A stretch of 64,000 nucleotides of DNA from CAVXJN01 sp963762165 (GCA_963762165.1 CAVXJN010000003.1:1364001-1428000); one strand, 5' to 3'. Shown: positions 46,655 to 55,707, counted from the stretch's first letter. Notes: generated from the letters alone by a model not told the origin. Made by a program: numbers and translations.

Positions 46655-47966
46655 ATGGTATTCGAAAGTTTCGGTCAGGCTTGGATGGTCATGCTGTGGT
46701 CGACGTTCGCCATTGCGCTGGTAATGGGGGCTGTCGTCAATAAAACCAATTTCTGTACCATGGGTGCAGTCTCGGATTGGGTCAACATGGGCGACACGGG
46801 ACGCTTCCGTGCATGGCTGTTGGCAATCGCGGTGGCGATGGTCGGGGTCGTAGTGTTGGAATATTCCGGTGTAATCAATGTGACCGACTCTTTTCCGCCG
46901 TACCGGTCCAATACTTTCATTTGGGCCGAGAATCTGTTTCGGCGGCATCATGTTTGGTATTGGCATGACGCTCGCCAGCGGCTGCGGCAATAAAACGCTC
47001 ATTCGCGTCGGCGGCGGCAACCTGAAATCCGTCATGGTACTGCTGGTGATAGCGGTTATAGCGTACTTCATGGTGTATCCATTTCCAGGTTCCGACAAAA
47101 CGTTGATGTCCGAACTGTTTCTTCCTTGGATGCAGGGCCTGCGCGTGACCTTGCCCCGCAACCAGGATCTGGGTTCGTTGATCTCGCCCGATCACGCGCT
47201 GCTGGCGCGGACTATCATCGGCGCAGTCGTGGCACTTGGGCTGTTTGCGTTCGTTTTCCGTTCGCGGGATTTCCGCAGCAGCTTCGACAACATTCTCGGC
47301 GGGCTGATCGTCGGCTTGGCTGTCCTCGGTGCCTGGTACGTGACCAGCACCGTCCAGGTGAAGGCCAATTTCTTCGGCGAACAGCAACTCGTTTCGCTGG
47401 ACAAATACGTCGCCAATTGGAGTATGTATCAGGACGATTCACTGGGGATGGGATCGGAGGGCGATGCCCCCAAACCCGCGCCCGTCAAGCCCGCCGAGGC
47501 GCGCTCACTCAATACACAGTCGTTCACCTTCATCAACCCGATGGGTTACACCTTGCGTTACGGCGTCAACGGCCTCCAAAAACCCTATCTCACCTTCGGT
47601 GTGATGGCGCTTGCGGGCGTGATTGCGGGCTCCCTGCTGTGGTCTTTGTTCACGCGAAGTTTTCGCTGGGAGTGGTTCGCTTCGTTCCGCGATTTCGTGA
47701 ACCATTTCATTGGCGCTGTGCTGATGGGATTCGGGGGCGTGCTCGGACTCGGCTGCACCATCGGTCAGGGCGTAACCGGCGTTTCCACGTTGGCACTGGG
47801 CTCGTTCATTACCTTCGCCAGCATCGTATGGGGCAGTGCGATGACCATGAAGGTGCAGTACTACAGAATGCTGCATGAAGACGCCAGCTTTGGCTCAGCG
47901 CTGGTTACTTCTCTGGTGGATATGCATCTGCTTCCGAAAGGCATGCGAAAACTGGAAGCGCTTTAA
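46655..47966 (+). CDS. yeeE: YeeE/YedE family thiosulfate/sulfur transporter, frameshifted
   Basis: Inner-membrane channel of the YeeE/YedE (thiosulfate uptake) family with about nine or more segments. It keeps the three conserved Cys regions seen in YeeE: NKTNFCTMGAV near residue 34, GMTLASGCGNKTLIRVGGG near 107, and LGLGCTIGQGVTGVS near 365. An extra T near 46938-46941 breaks NLFGGIMFGIG, so two frames must be joined; repaired length 436. It also has an unusual Pro/Ala-rich segment (about 265-285, PKPAPVKPAEA) in a loop. Its place next to the Sox genes fits thiosulfate uptake. Many genomes encode YeeD/TusA as a partner; a tusA lies at 54919. Confidence 0.87.
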
Positions 47967-47979
47967 TCCGCCACTTGTG

Positions 47980-48006
47980 CCCCGCGGTCGACCACCGCGG
48001 GGCTTT
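47980..48006 (+). terminator. Intrinsic terminator after yeeE
   Basis: An eight-base perfect stem (CCCCGCGG with CCGCGGGG) with a seven-base loop and a following CTTT lies 14 bases after the yeeE stop. Confidence 0.75.
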
Positions 48007-48032
48007 GTGATTGGCCCTTAATATTGTATTAT
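48005..48032 (+). promoter_or_regulatory. Candidate promoter of tRNA-Lys
   Basis: TTGTGA and TATTAT are separated by 16 bases, ending 13 bases before the tRNA. The -35 box overlaps the end of the terminator. Sigma-70-like, moderate match. Confidence 0.45.
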
Positions 48033-48045
48033 TCCGCACTTTGTC

Positions 48046-48121
48046 GGGCCGTTAGCTCAGTCGGTAGAGCATCGGACTTTTAATCCGCTGGTCGAAGGTT
48101 CGAATCCTTCACGGCCCACCA
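48046..48121 (+). tRNA. tRNA-Lys (UUU)
   Basis: A 76-base cloverleaf: acceptor stem GGGCCGT with ACGGCCC and encoded CCA end, D-arm GCTCAGTCGGTAGAGC, anticodon loop CTTTTAA with anticodon UUU, and TTCGAATC in the T-arm. Stand-alone gene between yeeE and the sox region. Confidence 0.97.
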
Positions 48122-48189
48122 TATTGAAACCGATCCGTCTGGCGTTGTCGCGCCGACAAGTCAAATCCGGGTCGGACTTTGTGACCGAT

Positions 48190-48217
48190 AAAAAAGCCCC
48201 GCAATGCGGGGCTTTTT
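48190..48217. terminator. Bidirectional terminator between tRNA-Lys and soxB
   Basis: AAAAAAGCCCCGC, a three-base loop, then GCGGGGCTTTTT. T tracts on both strands let it end the tRNA on the plus strand and soxB on the minus strand. Confidence 0.9.
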
Positions 48218-48239
48218 GTTACGAAATGGCGCTCGCGAT

Positions 48240-50045
48240 TCAGGCGTCCGCAATTCCTGGGTTGTCATGGATGCCCTTGATCTGCGGGACGTTGAGCTCC
48301 GATATCTTGACGTTCTTACGATCGCGGCAATATTCCGCGACCAGATCCCAGATCGGCTTTCCTTCCAAGGGCTGCGCGACACTGGCCCAACCGGCAACCG
48401 GGTAGGTTTTGTTGGCATCGATGGGGCTGCCGTCGAGTTGCATATCGGTGATGCGTTGGCCGATCTCTTTGGTCGGGTCGATGGTGTACTTCAGGCCGCC
48501 GACGCGCACCATGTCTCCGCCCTGTTGATAGTACGGATCCGTGTTGAACAAATTGTCCGCCACATCCTCGAGGATCGTTTTGATCATCTCCCCGGACATT
48601 TCGTTGCGGGTGACCACCGGATAGGTGAGGGCGGTCTGAGACATCACATGTTCAAATGTGATGGGCTGTCCGGGAAGTACGCTCACGCCCCAGCGAAATC
48701 CCGGAGAGAACGAAATCGGCGTATCCTGCACCGCCATCAATGCATCGCAGATCAGCTGATCGAACGTGCCGTTGAAATTGCCACGCCGGTAGAGCAAGTC
48801 GTCGGTCACGGCCACTTGCTCTTCGAGGCGCTTTTTCATGTTGAATTTTTCGCCGTTATAGGAGACATCCTGGTTGCGCATCTTCTCGATGTAGGCCGTC
48901 ATTGCCGGGTCGGGTTCGATGAAATTCGAGAACACCGGCAACAATCGATAGCGATAATCGCGCACTTTCCCGTCCTTGACATCAAAGTCCAGCACGGCCA
49001 AAAACTTGCCGTTCGACCCTGCGTTGGTTACCAGGCACTTGCCGCCGTTCGGAGCCGCGACTTCCACCGGCTGCGGTACCGCGTCGTGCGTGTGGCCGCC
49101 CATGATGGCGTCGATGCCATTGACCCGGGTCGCCATCTTCAAATCGACGTCCATGCCGTTGTGCGAGAGCACGACCACCACTTGGGCGCCTTCCGAGCGG
49201 GCTTTGTCGACCATCTTCTGCATGCTGTCGTCGCGGATTCCGAACGACCAATCCGGGACCAGATAGCGAGGATTGGCGATCGGGGTATACGGGAATGATT
49301 GGCCGATAATCGCAACCGGAACTCCCTTCATTTCCTTGATTACGTAAGGCGTGAAGACTTGCTCGCCCCAGTCGTTGTCGACGACGTTCTGCGCGACGAA
49401 ATCGATATGGCCGGCGAAATCCTTCTCGATGATCTCTTTGACACGATCGGCGCCAAACGTGAACTCCCAATGTCCGGTCATGACATCCACGCCGAGCAGC
49501 TTTTGGGCGTCGACCATATCTTGGGCATTGGTCCATAGCCCGGTGCCGGAGCCGCCGCCCCAGGTATCGCCGCCGTCGAGGAGAAGGGCGCCCGGGCGTT
49601 GGTCGCGCATTGTTTTCACGAGGGTAGAGAGATGAGCGAAACCGCCGAGCTTGCCATACTTCTGCGCTGCCTCGACATAATCAAGGTAAGTGAACGCGTG
49701 CGCGCGGGGGGTATTGGCCTTTACGTCATAGAACTTCAGAAACTGTTCGCCGACGATATGCGGCGGATGGCCGCGCATATCGGCTACGCCGAGGTTGATA
49801 TTCGGCTCGCGGAAGTAAATCGGAAGCAGTTGGCCGTGGCAGTCGGTGTAATGCAACAGCGAAACGTTCCCGAAAGGTGGAAGCTCGTACAGATTGCTCG
49901 GTCCTTTCTGCGTCTTCGCGCCTGCGCCGGGCTTGCTGACTGCTAGCTCGCCCGCTTGCGAGCTCGTGCCGCAGGCGCTCAGGTTGAAGCCGGCGGCGCT
50001 GGCAATGGCCAACATCTGCAGGAACTCGCGACGGGACATATTCAT
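48240..50045 (-). CDS. soxB: Thiosulfohydrolase SoxB
   Basis: Periplasmic di-manganese enzyme that hydrolyses the terminal sulfone from SoxY-bound thiosulfate to sulfate. The start MNMSRREFLQMLAIASAAGFNLSACG is a twin-arginine signal (SRREF) with a possible lipobox (LSAC). Metallophosphoesterase motifs include YTDCHGQLLP, LLDGGDTWGGG and GGHTHDAVPQ. The 5'-nucleotidase C-terminal domain follows. Length 601. Start 50045 has GGAGG upstream. It lies just after a terminator for the other sox genes, so it probably has its own promoter in the 50046-50261 gap. Confidence 0.96.
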   Translation of the reverse strand: MNMSRREFLQMLAIASAAGFNLSACGTSSQAGELAVSKPGAGAKTQKGPSNLYELPPFGNVSLLHYTDCHGQLLPIYFREPNINLGVADMRGHPPHIVGEQFLKFYDVKANTPRAHAFTYLDYVEAAQKYGKLGGFAHLSTLVKTMRDQRPGALLLDGGDTWGGGSGTGLWTNAQDMVDAQKLLGVDVMTGHWEFTFGADRVKEIIEKDFAGHIDFVAQNVVDNDWGEQVFTPYVIKEMKGVPVAIIGQSFPYTPIANPRYLVPDWSFGIRDDSMQKMVDKARSEGAQVVVVLSHNGMDVDLKMATRVNGIDAIMGGHTHDAVPQPVEVAAPNGGKCLVTNAGSNGKFLAVLDFDVKDGKVRDYRYRLLPVFSNFIEPDPAMTAYIEKMRNQDVSYNGEKFNMKKRLEEQVAVTDDLLYRRGNFNGTFDQLICDALMAVQDTPISFSPGFRWGVSVLPGQPITFEHVMSQTALTYPVVTRNEMSGEMIKTILEDVADNLFNTDPYYQQGGDMVRVGGLKYTIDPTKEIGQRITDMQLDGSPIDANKTYPVAGWASVAQPLEGKPIWDLVAEYCRDRKNVKISELNVPQIKGIHDNPGIADA

Positions 50046-50344
50046 CTTGTTCTACCTCCAGAGAAACTTGGATCTAGCGGCTGATTACAGGGCGCGCGCA
50101 GCACCCGGCGGGGGTTGCTGCGAATCATCTAAGTGGTTGTTTAGACAGTTATTTTAGCTGCATTTTATACTGATTTTGACGGCCAATGATACCCGTTGCC
50201 CGATTAAATTACTACCCGCCGGCAGCGGTGTCAGGGCGGGGACGTATGCCGGTCCGCGCACAAAAAAAGGCCCGATCCTCAGGACCGGGCCTTTTGCGAC
50301 TTGGTTCCTTTTCGATGACGAACAAGAACCGTTGGCTTTGCGCC
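50046..50344. other. soxB-soxA intergenic region
   Basis: About 300 bases. It holds the soxA terminator (50262-50295) and, upstream of soxB, an AT-rich stretch around 50100-50170 that probably contains the soxB promoter. I do not see a gene in it. Confidence 0.5.
50262..50295 (-). terminator. Terminator of the soxXYZA operon
   Basis: On the minus strand AAAAGGCCCG pairs with CGGGCCTTTT around a short inner repeat (TCCT and AGGA), followed by a T tract. It stops about 50 bases after the soxA gene. Confidence 0.87.
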
Positions 50345-51208
50345 TTATTGCCGCAGCGAGGGCGCGTTTACTTCCTGACCGTTACTCATGTAGGTATGGA
50401 AATATTCCAACGCCTTGTATTCATCGCTTTGTGCTTTGAATGGCTTCGCCCGGACCTGCTTGTTGCAGCCGCCATAACGACGATGCAACGTGCCGAATCC
50501 GCCCAACGCGCCGCCGGACTTGCCGGCCCATTTCTTGCGCCATACCGGGAAATGCGTCACTTGACCCAAAGCCGGGCTGAACAGATTGGCACGGGCCATG
50601 TTCCCGGAGTTGTAGACGTGGCAATCGGCACAGGAAAAGTTCAATTGCCCACGCTTGGCATAGAAGTGATGTTTTCCGCGCTCATAGATCGCCAATGCCC
50701 GGGGATCGTCTGGGATCTTGACGTTGATTTTGTTACCCCGGGAGGTGTAGCCCATGTATGCGGAAACAGCGGCCAGCTTACCCTTCTTCCACTTCAGCGG
50801 CTTCTCGCCGTTTTTGACGCGGCAATCGTTGATGGCGCCTTCCAGCGTCACAACCTCGCCGCTGTTGGCGTCGAAGTACGGGTAGTTCTGACGCACGCCG
50901 ATACCGCCGTTGGGAAAACAGCTGGCATAGGTTTTGCCGTTGGCAAAGGGGGTGTTGAACAGCTTTTTGCCGATTTCGACGCCTTCCTCGTATGGAGGTG
51001 CGAAAGCCTCGAAATCCTCCCAAGCCGCGCGGCGGTCTTTATCAAGTGCATAGATACCGTTCTTGTAATCCTCGAACGGTACATTCGGGAATCGCTGCTT
51101 GAAGTACGCTCGGAATGCCGACAGGTCGTCCTGCGGCGTGGCCTGGGCGATCATCGGCGCGGCGCCGATGACTCCCAGTGCAGTGGCAACGAGCAGAAGT
51201 TTCTTCAT
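50345..51208 (-). CDS. soxA: Sulfur oxidation c-type cytochrome SoxA (mono-haem)
   Basis: Haem subunit of SoxXA, which oxidatively couples thiosulfate to SoxY. Signal peptide at 1-23, then one C-x2-C-H site at C193-C196-H197 (NFSCADCHVYN). Cys248 in RRYGGCNKQVRAKPF is the conserved cysteine persulfide haem ligand. Cys97 and Cys129 probably form the disulfide that replaces the second haem of di-haem forms. Length 287. GGAGG precedes the ATG. It is the last gene of soxXYZA. Confidence 0.95.
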   Translation of the reverse strand: MKKLLLVATALGVIGAAPMIAQATPQDDLSAFRAYFKQRFPNVPFEDYKNGIYALDKDRRAAWEDFEAFAPPYEEGVEIGKKLFNTPFANGKTYASCFPNGGIGVRQNYPYFDANSGEVVTLEGAINDCRVKNGEKPLKWKKGKLAAVSAYMGYTSRGNKINVKIPDDPRALAIYERGKHHFYAKRGQLNFSCADCHVYNSGNMARANLFSPALGQVTHFPVWRKKWAGKSGGALGGFGTLHRRYGGCNKQVRAKPFKAQSDEYKALEYFHTYMSNGQEVNAPSLRQ

Positions 51209-51245
51209 TTATATTCTCCTCCAGTATCGCGGAAACCGATCGGAA

Positions 51246-51560
51246 CTAGGCTTTGATCTCGAAGCTCTCGGACTCTTTCTCGCCCTTGTTGTCGACCCAG
51301 GAGATGGTGATCTTGTCACCGGCCTTGGCGCCCTTGAACTTGAAGAACAAGTAGGGGTTTTTGGAAACCGCCGGGCCCCACAGGCAGTCGAGCACATTGT
51401 TGCCGCTGTGATCGACCTTGAGCTCCTGAATGAAATGGGCCGGAATCGGCTTGCCGGTCTTTTTGTCTTTACGCAGACCCGTCTCCATCGGATGGCTGAT
51501 CAGCGCCTTGACCGTGGTGACATCGCCCTGGACCTGGGCGCGTGCTTTGATACCTGACAT
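51246..51560 (-). CDS. soxZ: Thiosulfate oxidation carrier complex protein SoxZ
   Basis: Partner of SoxY in the sulfur-carrier complex SoxYZ in the periplasm. The 104-residue protein matches the family (ALISHPMETGLRKDKKTGKPIPAHFI, KFKGAKAGDKITISWVDNKGE). It has no signal peptide, as usual; SoxYZ is exported with SoxY by the Tat pathway. It sits between soxY and soxA. Confidence 0.96.
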   Translation of the reverse strand: MSGIKARAQVQGDVTTVKALISHPMETGLRKDKKTGKPIPAHFIQELKVDHSGNNVLDCLWGPAVSKNPYLFFKFKGAKAGDKITISWVDNKGEKESESFEIKA

Positions 51561-51606
51561 TGTCGTTACCTCTCTTCAATCCTTGCCGTTGAGTTCGCCC
51601 GCGCAA

Positions 51607-52080
51607 TCAGCCGCCGCAGCCGCCGATGGTGACCTTCACTTCCCGGCCCGCGCTGTAGAGCTTGCCGCCGGAGCGCACCACCGCGATCACGCTCGAAGTC
51701 TTGGCCACCTTGATGCGGGTGCCCACGAACGGCTCGGTATTGGAGGCCAGGTTGAAGCTCGCCGCCAACGGCGAGGCATTCTTCTCGGCGAGGATGGAAA
51801 TCGATTCCACGTTCGGCAGGCTGGTGGAGACCGTAACACCGACCACTGCGCCGTTCTCGGCGATCGGCGGCGCCTTGATCTCGATGTCCTGACTGCCCTT
51901 CATATCGGCGCTTCCGGTCAGTGCCTGCACCGCCGCGTCCACGCTCTTGGCATCGAAGGCCTTGTCCGGCCACGCCGCCAACACCACCCGCGGCGTCAGC
52001 AGACCAGCACCGGCCGCTACGCTTACCACGCCCGCAGCCAGCGTACCTTTCAGCAAGGTTCTGCGTTTGATATCACTCAC
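51607..52080 (-). CDS. soxY: Thiosulfate oxidation carrier protein SoxY
   Basis: Sulfur carrier whose C-terminal cysteine holds the covalent intermediates. The 157 residues start with a Tat signal (IKRRTLLKGTLAAG) and end VTIGGCGG, the GGCGG-type swinging arm. The start is a GTG at 52080 with AGGAGAG upstream. It lies after soxX and before soxZ in the order X-Y-Z-A. Confidence 0.96.
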   Translation of the reverse strand: MSDIKRRTLLKGTLAAGVVSVAAGAGLLTPRVVLAAWPDKAFDAKSVDAAVQALTGSADMKGSQDIEIKAPPIAENGAVVGVTVSTSLPNVESISILAEKNASPLAASFNLASNTEPFVGTRIKVAKTSSVIAVVRSGGKLYSAGREVKVTIGGCGG

Positions 52081-52152
52081 GACTGCACTCTCCTAATTAT
52101 TAGTCGAAATCTTTATTGATGGATCCGCCAGCGGCGGATCCAATTCGGGTCA

Positions 52153-52542
52153 TCAAAGCGTGTAGATATATTCGACGACTTTGTCGATTTCATCCTTGCT
52201 GAGAATCTTGTTCTTACCGAAAGGCGGCATCGCCGACCCCGGGTTGTTCTGGGTCGGATCGTAAATCTGCTGACGCAGCTTTTCTTTGTCCGGGAAGCGG
52301 GCCTTCATGGCGACCAGCGGCGGTCCGATATTGCCGGGCAGGCTACCGTCGTCGATCTGGTGGCAAGCGAGGCAGTTGCCTTTCTTACGGTCGAAAGCAA
52401 TCTTTTTGCCTTGCTCGACGGGGGTCATGTTCTTATCACTGTCATCATCGGCCGCCAGAGCGCCCGTGGAGGCGAGTGCCATGCTGCCGAGCAGCGCGGC
52501 CACGGATGCTACGGTGGAGATCAACTTTGCGGTGTGCCGCAT
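52153..52542 (-). CDS. soxX: Sulfur oxidation c-type cytochrome SoxX
   Basis: Small mono-haem partner of SoxA. The 129 residues have a signal peptide (to about Ala30), a C-x2-C-H site (C57, C60, H61 in GNCLACHQ), and the likely axial Met in NPGSAMPPFGKN. First gene of the soxXYZA operon; GAGGAGG stands before the ATG. The 240-base gap upstream should hold its promoter. Confidence 0.95.
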   Translation of the reverse strand: MRHTAKLISTVASVAALLGSMALASTGALAADDDSDKNMTPVEQGKKIAFDRKKGNCLACHQIDDGSLPGNIGPPLVAMKARFPDKEKLRQQIYDPTQNNPGSAMPPFGKNKILSKDEIDKVVEYIYTL

Positions 52543-52782
52543 GATTTCCTCCTCGATACGTTACGTTTGGATGCTTTATGTTGGTGATCATTCGGCGCAG
52601 AGCGCCGATGCACACCTGATTATTGAAGGCCGCGTCGCGGCAACCGGTGTAATTATTTTTCGCTGCTTAACCGGAATCGAGCGCAGCTTGCCGACTAGCA
52701 TACCCAAACAAGCACAGATCGCAAGAGGGAAAGAAAAAAGTCCGAATGTTAAAGATCGCTTATATAAAAGAATAATTGAGTG

Positions 52783-54216
52783 TCACTCGCGCTCGTCGGC
52801 GGCGATCCGTTTTAACTCTTGAAGCCTTGCTTCGATTTGCGATGCCTCGTAGAAGTCGACGTCCTTGAGCTGGGAGGCGCGGGTCAATTGATCGATGGCC
52901 GCGTGTGTCTGGCCGTTGAGAAAATAGTATTCGGCCATGTTGCGATAGGCCTCAGCAAGGTGCCCCGATGCGCCTGCAGCTTGGGCATAGAGCTTACGCA
53001 CTGCAGCGTTGGGGGGGCTGCTGTTCATGAAATCGTGTAACACTTGGCGCGCCTCGGCCGCCTTGTCGACGCTCAACAGCGCTTCGGCGTAAAAATAACT
53101 TAGCGGATAATTGCCGGGATAGTTCAGTAACGCGCGTTGAAATGTGCCCAGGGCTTGCTGATGTCGACCCAGTGCCATATCGATGCGCGCGCTCAGTATA
53201 AGGTATGCGATCCGGTCCGGGTCGGTCTGCAACAGATGATCAGCCTGTTTCCGGGCTGCATCCGCTTTGCCCTCGGTCAACAGCGCAAGCGCGTCACCGT
53301 AGCGTGCCGCGGTCTGGTCGTTTTCCCCTTTTTGCAGTTCTTCCGAAAAAAGCCGCTCGGCGGTTCGTGGGTCCTTGTCGCCGAGCACGCGCAGGCGCGC
53401 ACGCATCAACTGATAACCGGTCTGGTCATGGGATTTCGGTGTGCCGAAGCTGTGCGCAAGACTGCGCGCTTCGGCGATACGCGTCGTGGTCACCGGGTGA
53501 GTGCTGAGAAATTCCGGCGGACGTGTCCCATACAGACGTGAAGTGCGCTGCATGCGCTCGAAGAACGCGGCCATGCTTTCGGGGTCGTAGCCGGCGGCGG
53601 CCATGGTCTGGATTCCCAGGCGATCGGCCTCGCGCTCGTTGGCTCGGGTGAAGTTGATCTGCATCTGGGCACTGGCCGCGACGCCGCCCGCGATCGCGGC
53701 CTGTGCGAGCTGATCGCTGTGCCCGCCCACCAGAATCGCGGCCAGCAGGGCGATGGCGGCGGCCATGCGGTAATGACCCGCGGCTTCATAGGTGCGCGCC
53801 ATATGACGCTGTGTTACATGGGTGATTTCGTGGGCCATCACGGCCGCCAGCTCGCTTTCGGATTCGGTTGTCAGAATCAAGCCGGAGTTGACTCCGACGT
53901 AACCACCCGGCGCCGCGAAAGCGTTGATGCTGGGGTCGTGGACTATGAAGAACGTGAAATTTTCGCTCGGCCGATCGCTGTGGGATACAAGCCGGTAACC
54001 CAAAGAATCGATATAACTCTGTAGCAGTGGGTCGTCCATGATGAGCAATTCCTGATGCAAGCGCCGCACTACGCTTTCGCCCAATGCGCGCTCCTGGTCT
54101 GGGGAGATCGCGGACCCAGACGAGTCGCCGATATCCGGTAATTGGATTTCGGCGGCTGCCGCAGAGGAAATTCCCATGACAAGGGAAAGGGTTAAGGCTA
54201 TCAGGCGGTTCAACAT
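52783..54216 (-). CDS. bepA: M48 family metalloprotease with TPRs (BepA/YfgC-like)
   Basis: Periplasmic zinc metallopeptidase of the BepA type, which cleans up misassembled outer-membrane proteins. Signal peptide at 1-22, then HExxH at H129-E130-x-x-H133 (AAVMAHEITHVTQRHMA). The peptidase domain is followed by a TPR region (about 265-460, e.g. RDGDALALLTEGKADAARKQ and PGNYPLSYFYAEALLSVDKA). Length 477. It stands between the sox operon and the rhd-tusA-dsrE2 genes; no link to sulfur metabolism is known. Confidence 0.9.
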   Translation of the reverse strand: MLNRLIALTLSLVMGISSAAAAEIQLPDIGDSSGSAISPDQERALGESVVRRLHQELLIMDDPLLQSYIDSLGYRLVSHSDRPSENFTFFIVHDPSINAFAAPGGYVGVNSGLILTTESESELAAVMAHEITHVTQRHMARTYEAAGHYRMAAAIALLAAILVGGHSDQLAQAAIAGGVAASAQMQINFTRANEREADRLGIQTMAAAGYDPESMAAFFERMQRTSRLYGTRPPEFLSTHPVTTTRIAEARSLAHSFGTPKSHDQTGYQLMRARLRVLGDKDPRTAERLFSEELQKGENDQTAARYGDALALLTEGKADAARKQADHLLQTDPDRIAYLILSARIDMALGRHQQALGTFQRALLNYPGNYPLSYFYAEALLSVDKAAEARQVLHDFMNSSPPNAAVRKLYAQAAGASGHLAEAYRNMAEYYFLNGQTHAAIDQLTRASQLKDVDFYEASQIEARLQELKRIAADERE

Positions 54217-54318
54217 GCTGTGGTGCGTGACTGTGATCGGAAGCAGGTATGTACGACGTGCTCGATCATACCCGATTCCAGCGTTAGAGCCAGGAGCGGT
54301 AACGCAAGTTCCGGGCGA

Positions 54319-54347
54319 TTGAGTGCGCTTGCCCTCGTCTATATAAT
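54319..54347 (+). promoter_or_regulatory. Sigma-70 promoter of the rhodanese gene
   Basis: TTGAGT and a perfect TATAAT are separated by 17 bases, about 50 bases before the GTG start of the rhodanese gene. Confidence 0.75.
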
Positions 54348-54396
54348 GAACAGCTTATATGTGATCGGCACTGGTGGTTAATCCGCAGGAGGCAAC

Positions 54397-54726
54397 GTGA
54401 ATTCTATCCAGGAAATTGAACCTCGAGTTCTGGTGCAGTGGCTTCAGGAAGACAAGGAGTTTCGGTTGATCGATGTCCGGTCCGTGGGCGAGTTTGCGCA
54501 GGGCATGATCCCGAGGGGAGAGCAGCTGCCATTGCACCTTCTGCCGCTGCGGGCCGATGAGTTGGACCGAAACCACGAAATCGTGCTTTATTGCCGCAGT
54601 GGCGCACGATCGGCTCAGGGCTGCATGTTCCTGTCGGAACGGGGATTCGATAGCGTCTATAATCTCCGGGGTGGCATCATGGACTGGGCCCGTCAGGGCC
54701 TGCCGGTCATCGATAGTGTCGCGTAA
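54397..54726 (+). CDS. Rhodanese-like sulfurtransferase (Rhd)
   Basis: Single-domain cytosolic rhodanese of 109 residues that moves sulfane sulfur between thiol carriers. Catalytic Cys66 in LYCRSGARSAQ. The start is a GTG at 54397 preceded by AGGAGG. It belongs to the rhd-tusA-dsrE2 cluster found in sulfur oxidisers, in which rhodanese loads TusA with sulfur. A 192-base gap separates it from tusA. Confidence 0.93.
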   Translation: MNSIQEIEPRVLVQWLQEDKEFRLIDVRSVGEFAQGMIPRGEQLPLHLLPLRADELDRNHEIVLYCRSGARSAQGCMFLSERGFDSVYNLRGGIMDWARQGLPVIDSVA

Positions 54727-54798
54727 GCGGCTGAACCACAGGCGAAAAATTCCATAATCGGGAGCCGTCGGGCACGTGTCCGAATCGTGTCGATGCGC

Positions 54799-54827
54799 TT
54801 GCGTTTGCGGAATAGTTGTCATATAAG
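54799..54827 (+). promoter_or_regulatory. Candidate sigma-70 promoter of tusA-dsrE2
   Basis: TTGCGT and TATAAG separated by 17 bases, about 90 bases before the tusA ATG. It would allow tusA-dsrE2 to be transcribed independently of rhd. Confidence 0.6.
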
Positions 54828-54918
54828 TGTAGCGCTGAATTCTAATATCCGGAGCGGCTAATACGGACGCCGATAGCACGGGTAACACAAGCCAATATCG
54901 TTGAAGGGGAGCTGAGCA

Positions 54919-55149
54919 ATGGCGAATTTCGATCAAGAACTGGACGCAAGCGGCCTGAACTGTCCGCTTCCGATCCTGCGCGCAAAAAAGACGCTGGCAG
55001 GCATGTCATCCGGCCAGGTCCTGCACATCATCGCGACCGACCCCGGTTCCGTGAAGGACTTCGAAGCGTTCTCCAAGCAGACGGGTAACAACCTGATGGA
55101 GTCCCGCGAAGATGGTGGCAAGTTCTATTTCTTGATCAAGAAAGCCTAA
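54919..55149 (+). CDS. tusA: Sulfur carrier protein TusA
   Basis: Small cytosolic sulfane-sulfur carrier of 76 residues, the usual size. The sulfur-binding Cys15 is in LDASGLNCPLPILRAKKTL (CPxP). GGGGAG precedes the ATG. In sulfur oxidisers this TusA passes sulfur towards a dissimilatory oxidation pathway (rDsr or sHdr). Confidence 0.95.
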   Translation: MANFDQELDASGLNCPLPILRAKKTLAGMSSGQVLHIIATDPGSVKDFEAFSKQTGNNLMESREDGGKFYFLIKKA

Positions 55150-55202
55150 ATCATTACGCGGACGGTGCTGACGCACCGCTGAGCGGATGAGGGAGTCAAT
55201 GT

Positions 55203-55685
55203 ATGTCAGACGAAAAAAAGCTGGCAATTATCGCCACCAAAGGCACGCTCGACTGGGCGTATCCTCCGTTTATTCTCGCGTCGACCGCAGCAGCGCTGGG
55301 TTATGAAACTCAGATCTTCTTCACTTTTTACGGTTTGCAGTTGCTGAAGAAGAAACTGGCATTGAAGGTTTCACCGCTCGGTAATCCGGGCATGCCGATG
55401 CCGATGGGGATGGACAAATGGTTTCCGGTACTGGGAACCGCAATTCCGGGCATGGAATCCGTGATGACGGCGATGATGAAGTCCAAGATGAAGTCCAAAG
55501 GTGTCGCCAGCGTAGATGAATTGCGCAGCCTTTGCTTGGAAGCGGATGTGAAGATGATCGCCTGTCAGATGACAGTTGATTTATTCGACATGAATCCTTC
55601 GGCATTCATTGACGGCATCGAATACGGTGGCGCTGCCACATTCTTCGAATTCGCTGGTGAGTCCGATATCTGTCTGTACATTTAA
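55203..55685 (+). CDS. DsrE2-type sulfurtransferase
   Basis: DsrE/DsrF/DsrH-like family protein of 160 residues, probably DsrE2. It shows the DsrE fold opening (KLAIIATKGTLDWAYPPFILASTAAALG) and two cysteines, C111 (LRSLCLEADV) and C121 (MIACQMTVDLF); the latter is the conserved family cysteine. The middle region (about 60-85, NPGMPMPMGM) is hydrophobic and Met-rich. It follows tusA by 53 bases, and the pair is recurrent in sulfur oxidisers. Confidence 0.9.
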   Translation: MSDEKKLAIIATKGTLDWAYPPFILASTAAALGYETQIFFTFYGLQLLKKKLALKVSPLGNPGMPMPMGMDKWFPVLGTAIPGMESVMTAMMKSKMKSKGVASVDELRSLCLEADVKMIACQMTVDLFDMNPSAFIDGIEYGGAATFFEFAGESDICLYI

Positions 55686-55707
55686 GACCATATCGAATCA
55701 GAGTATG

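Noticed and set aside
48121..48190. Attachment site at the 3' end of tRNA-Lys
   Set aside because: No integrase gene or repeated tRNA end was seen nearby.
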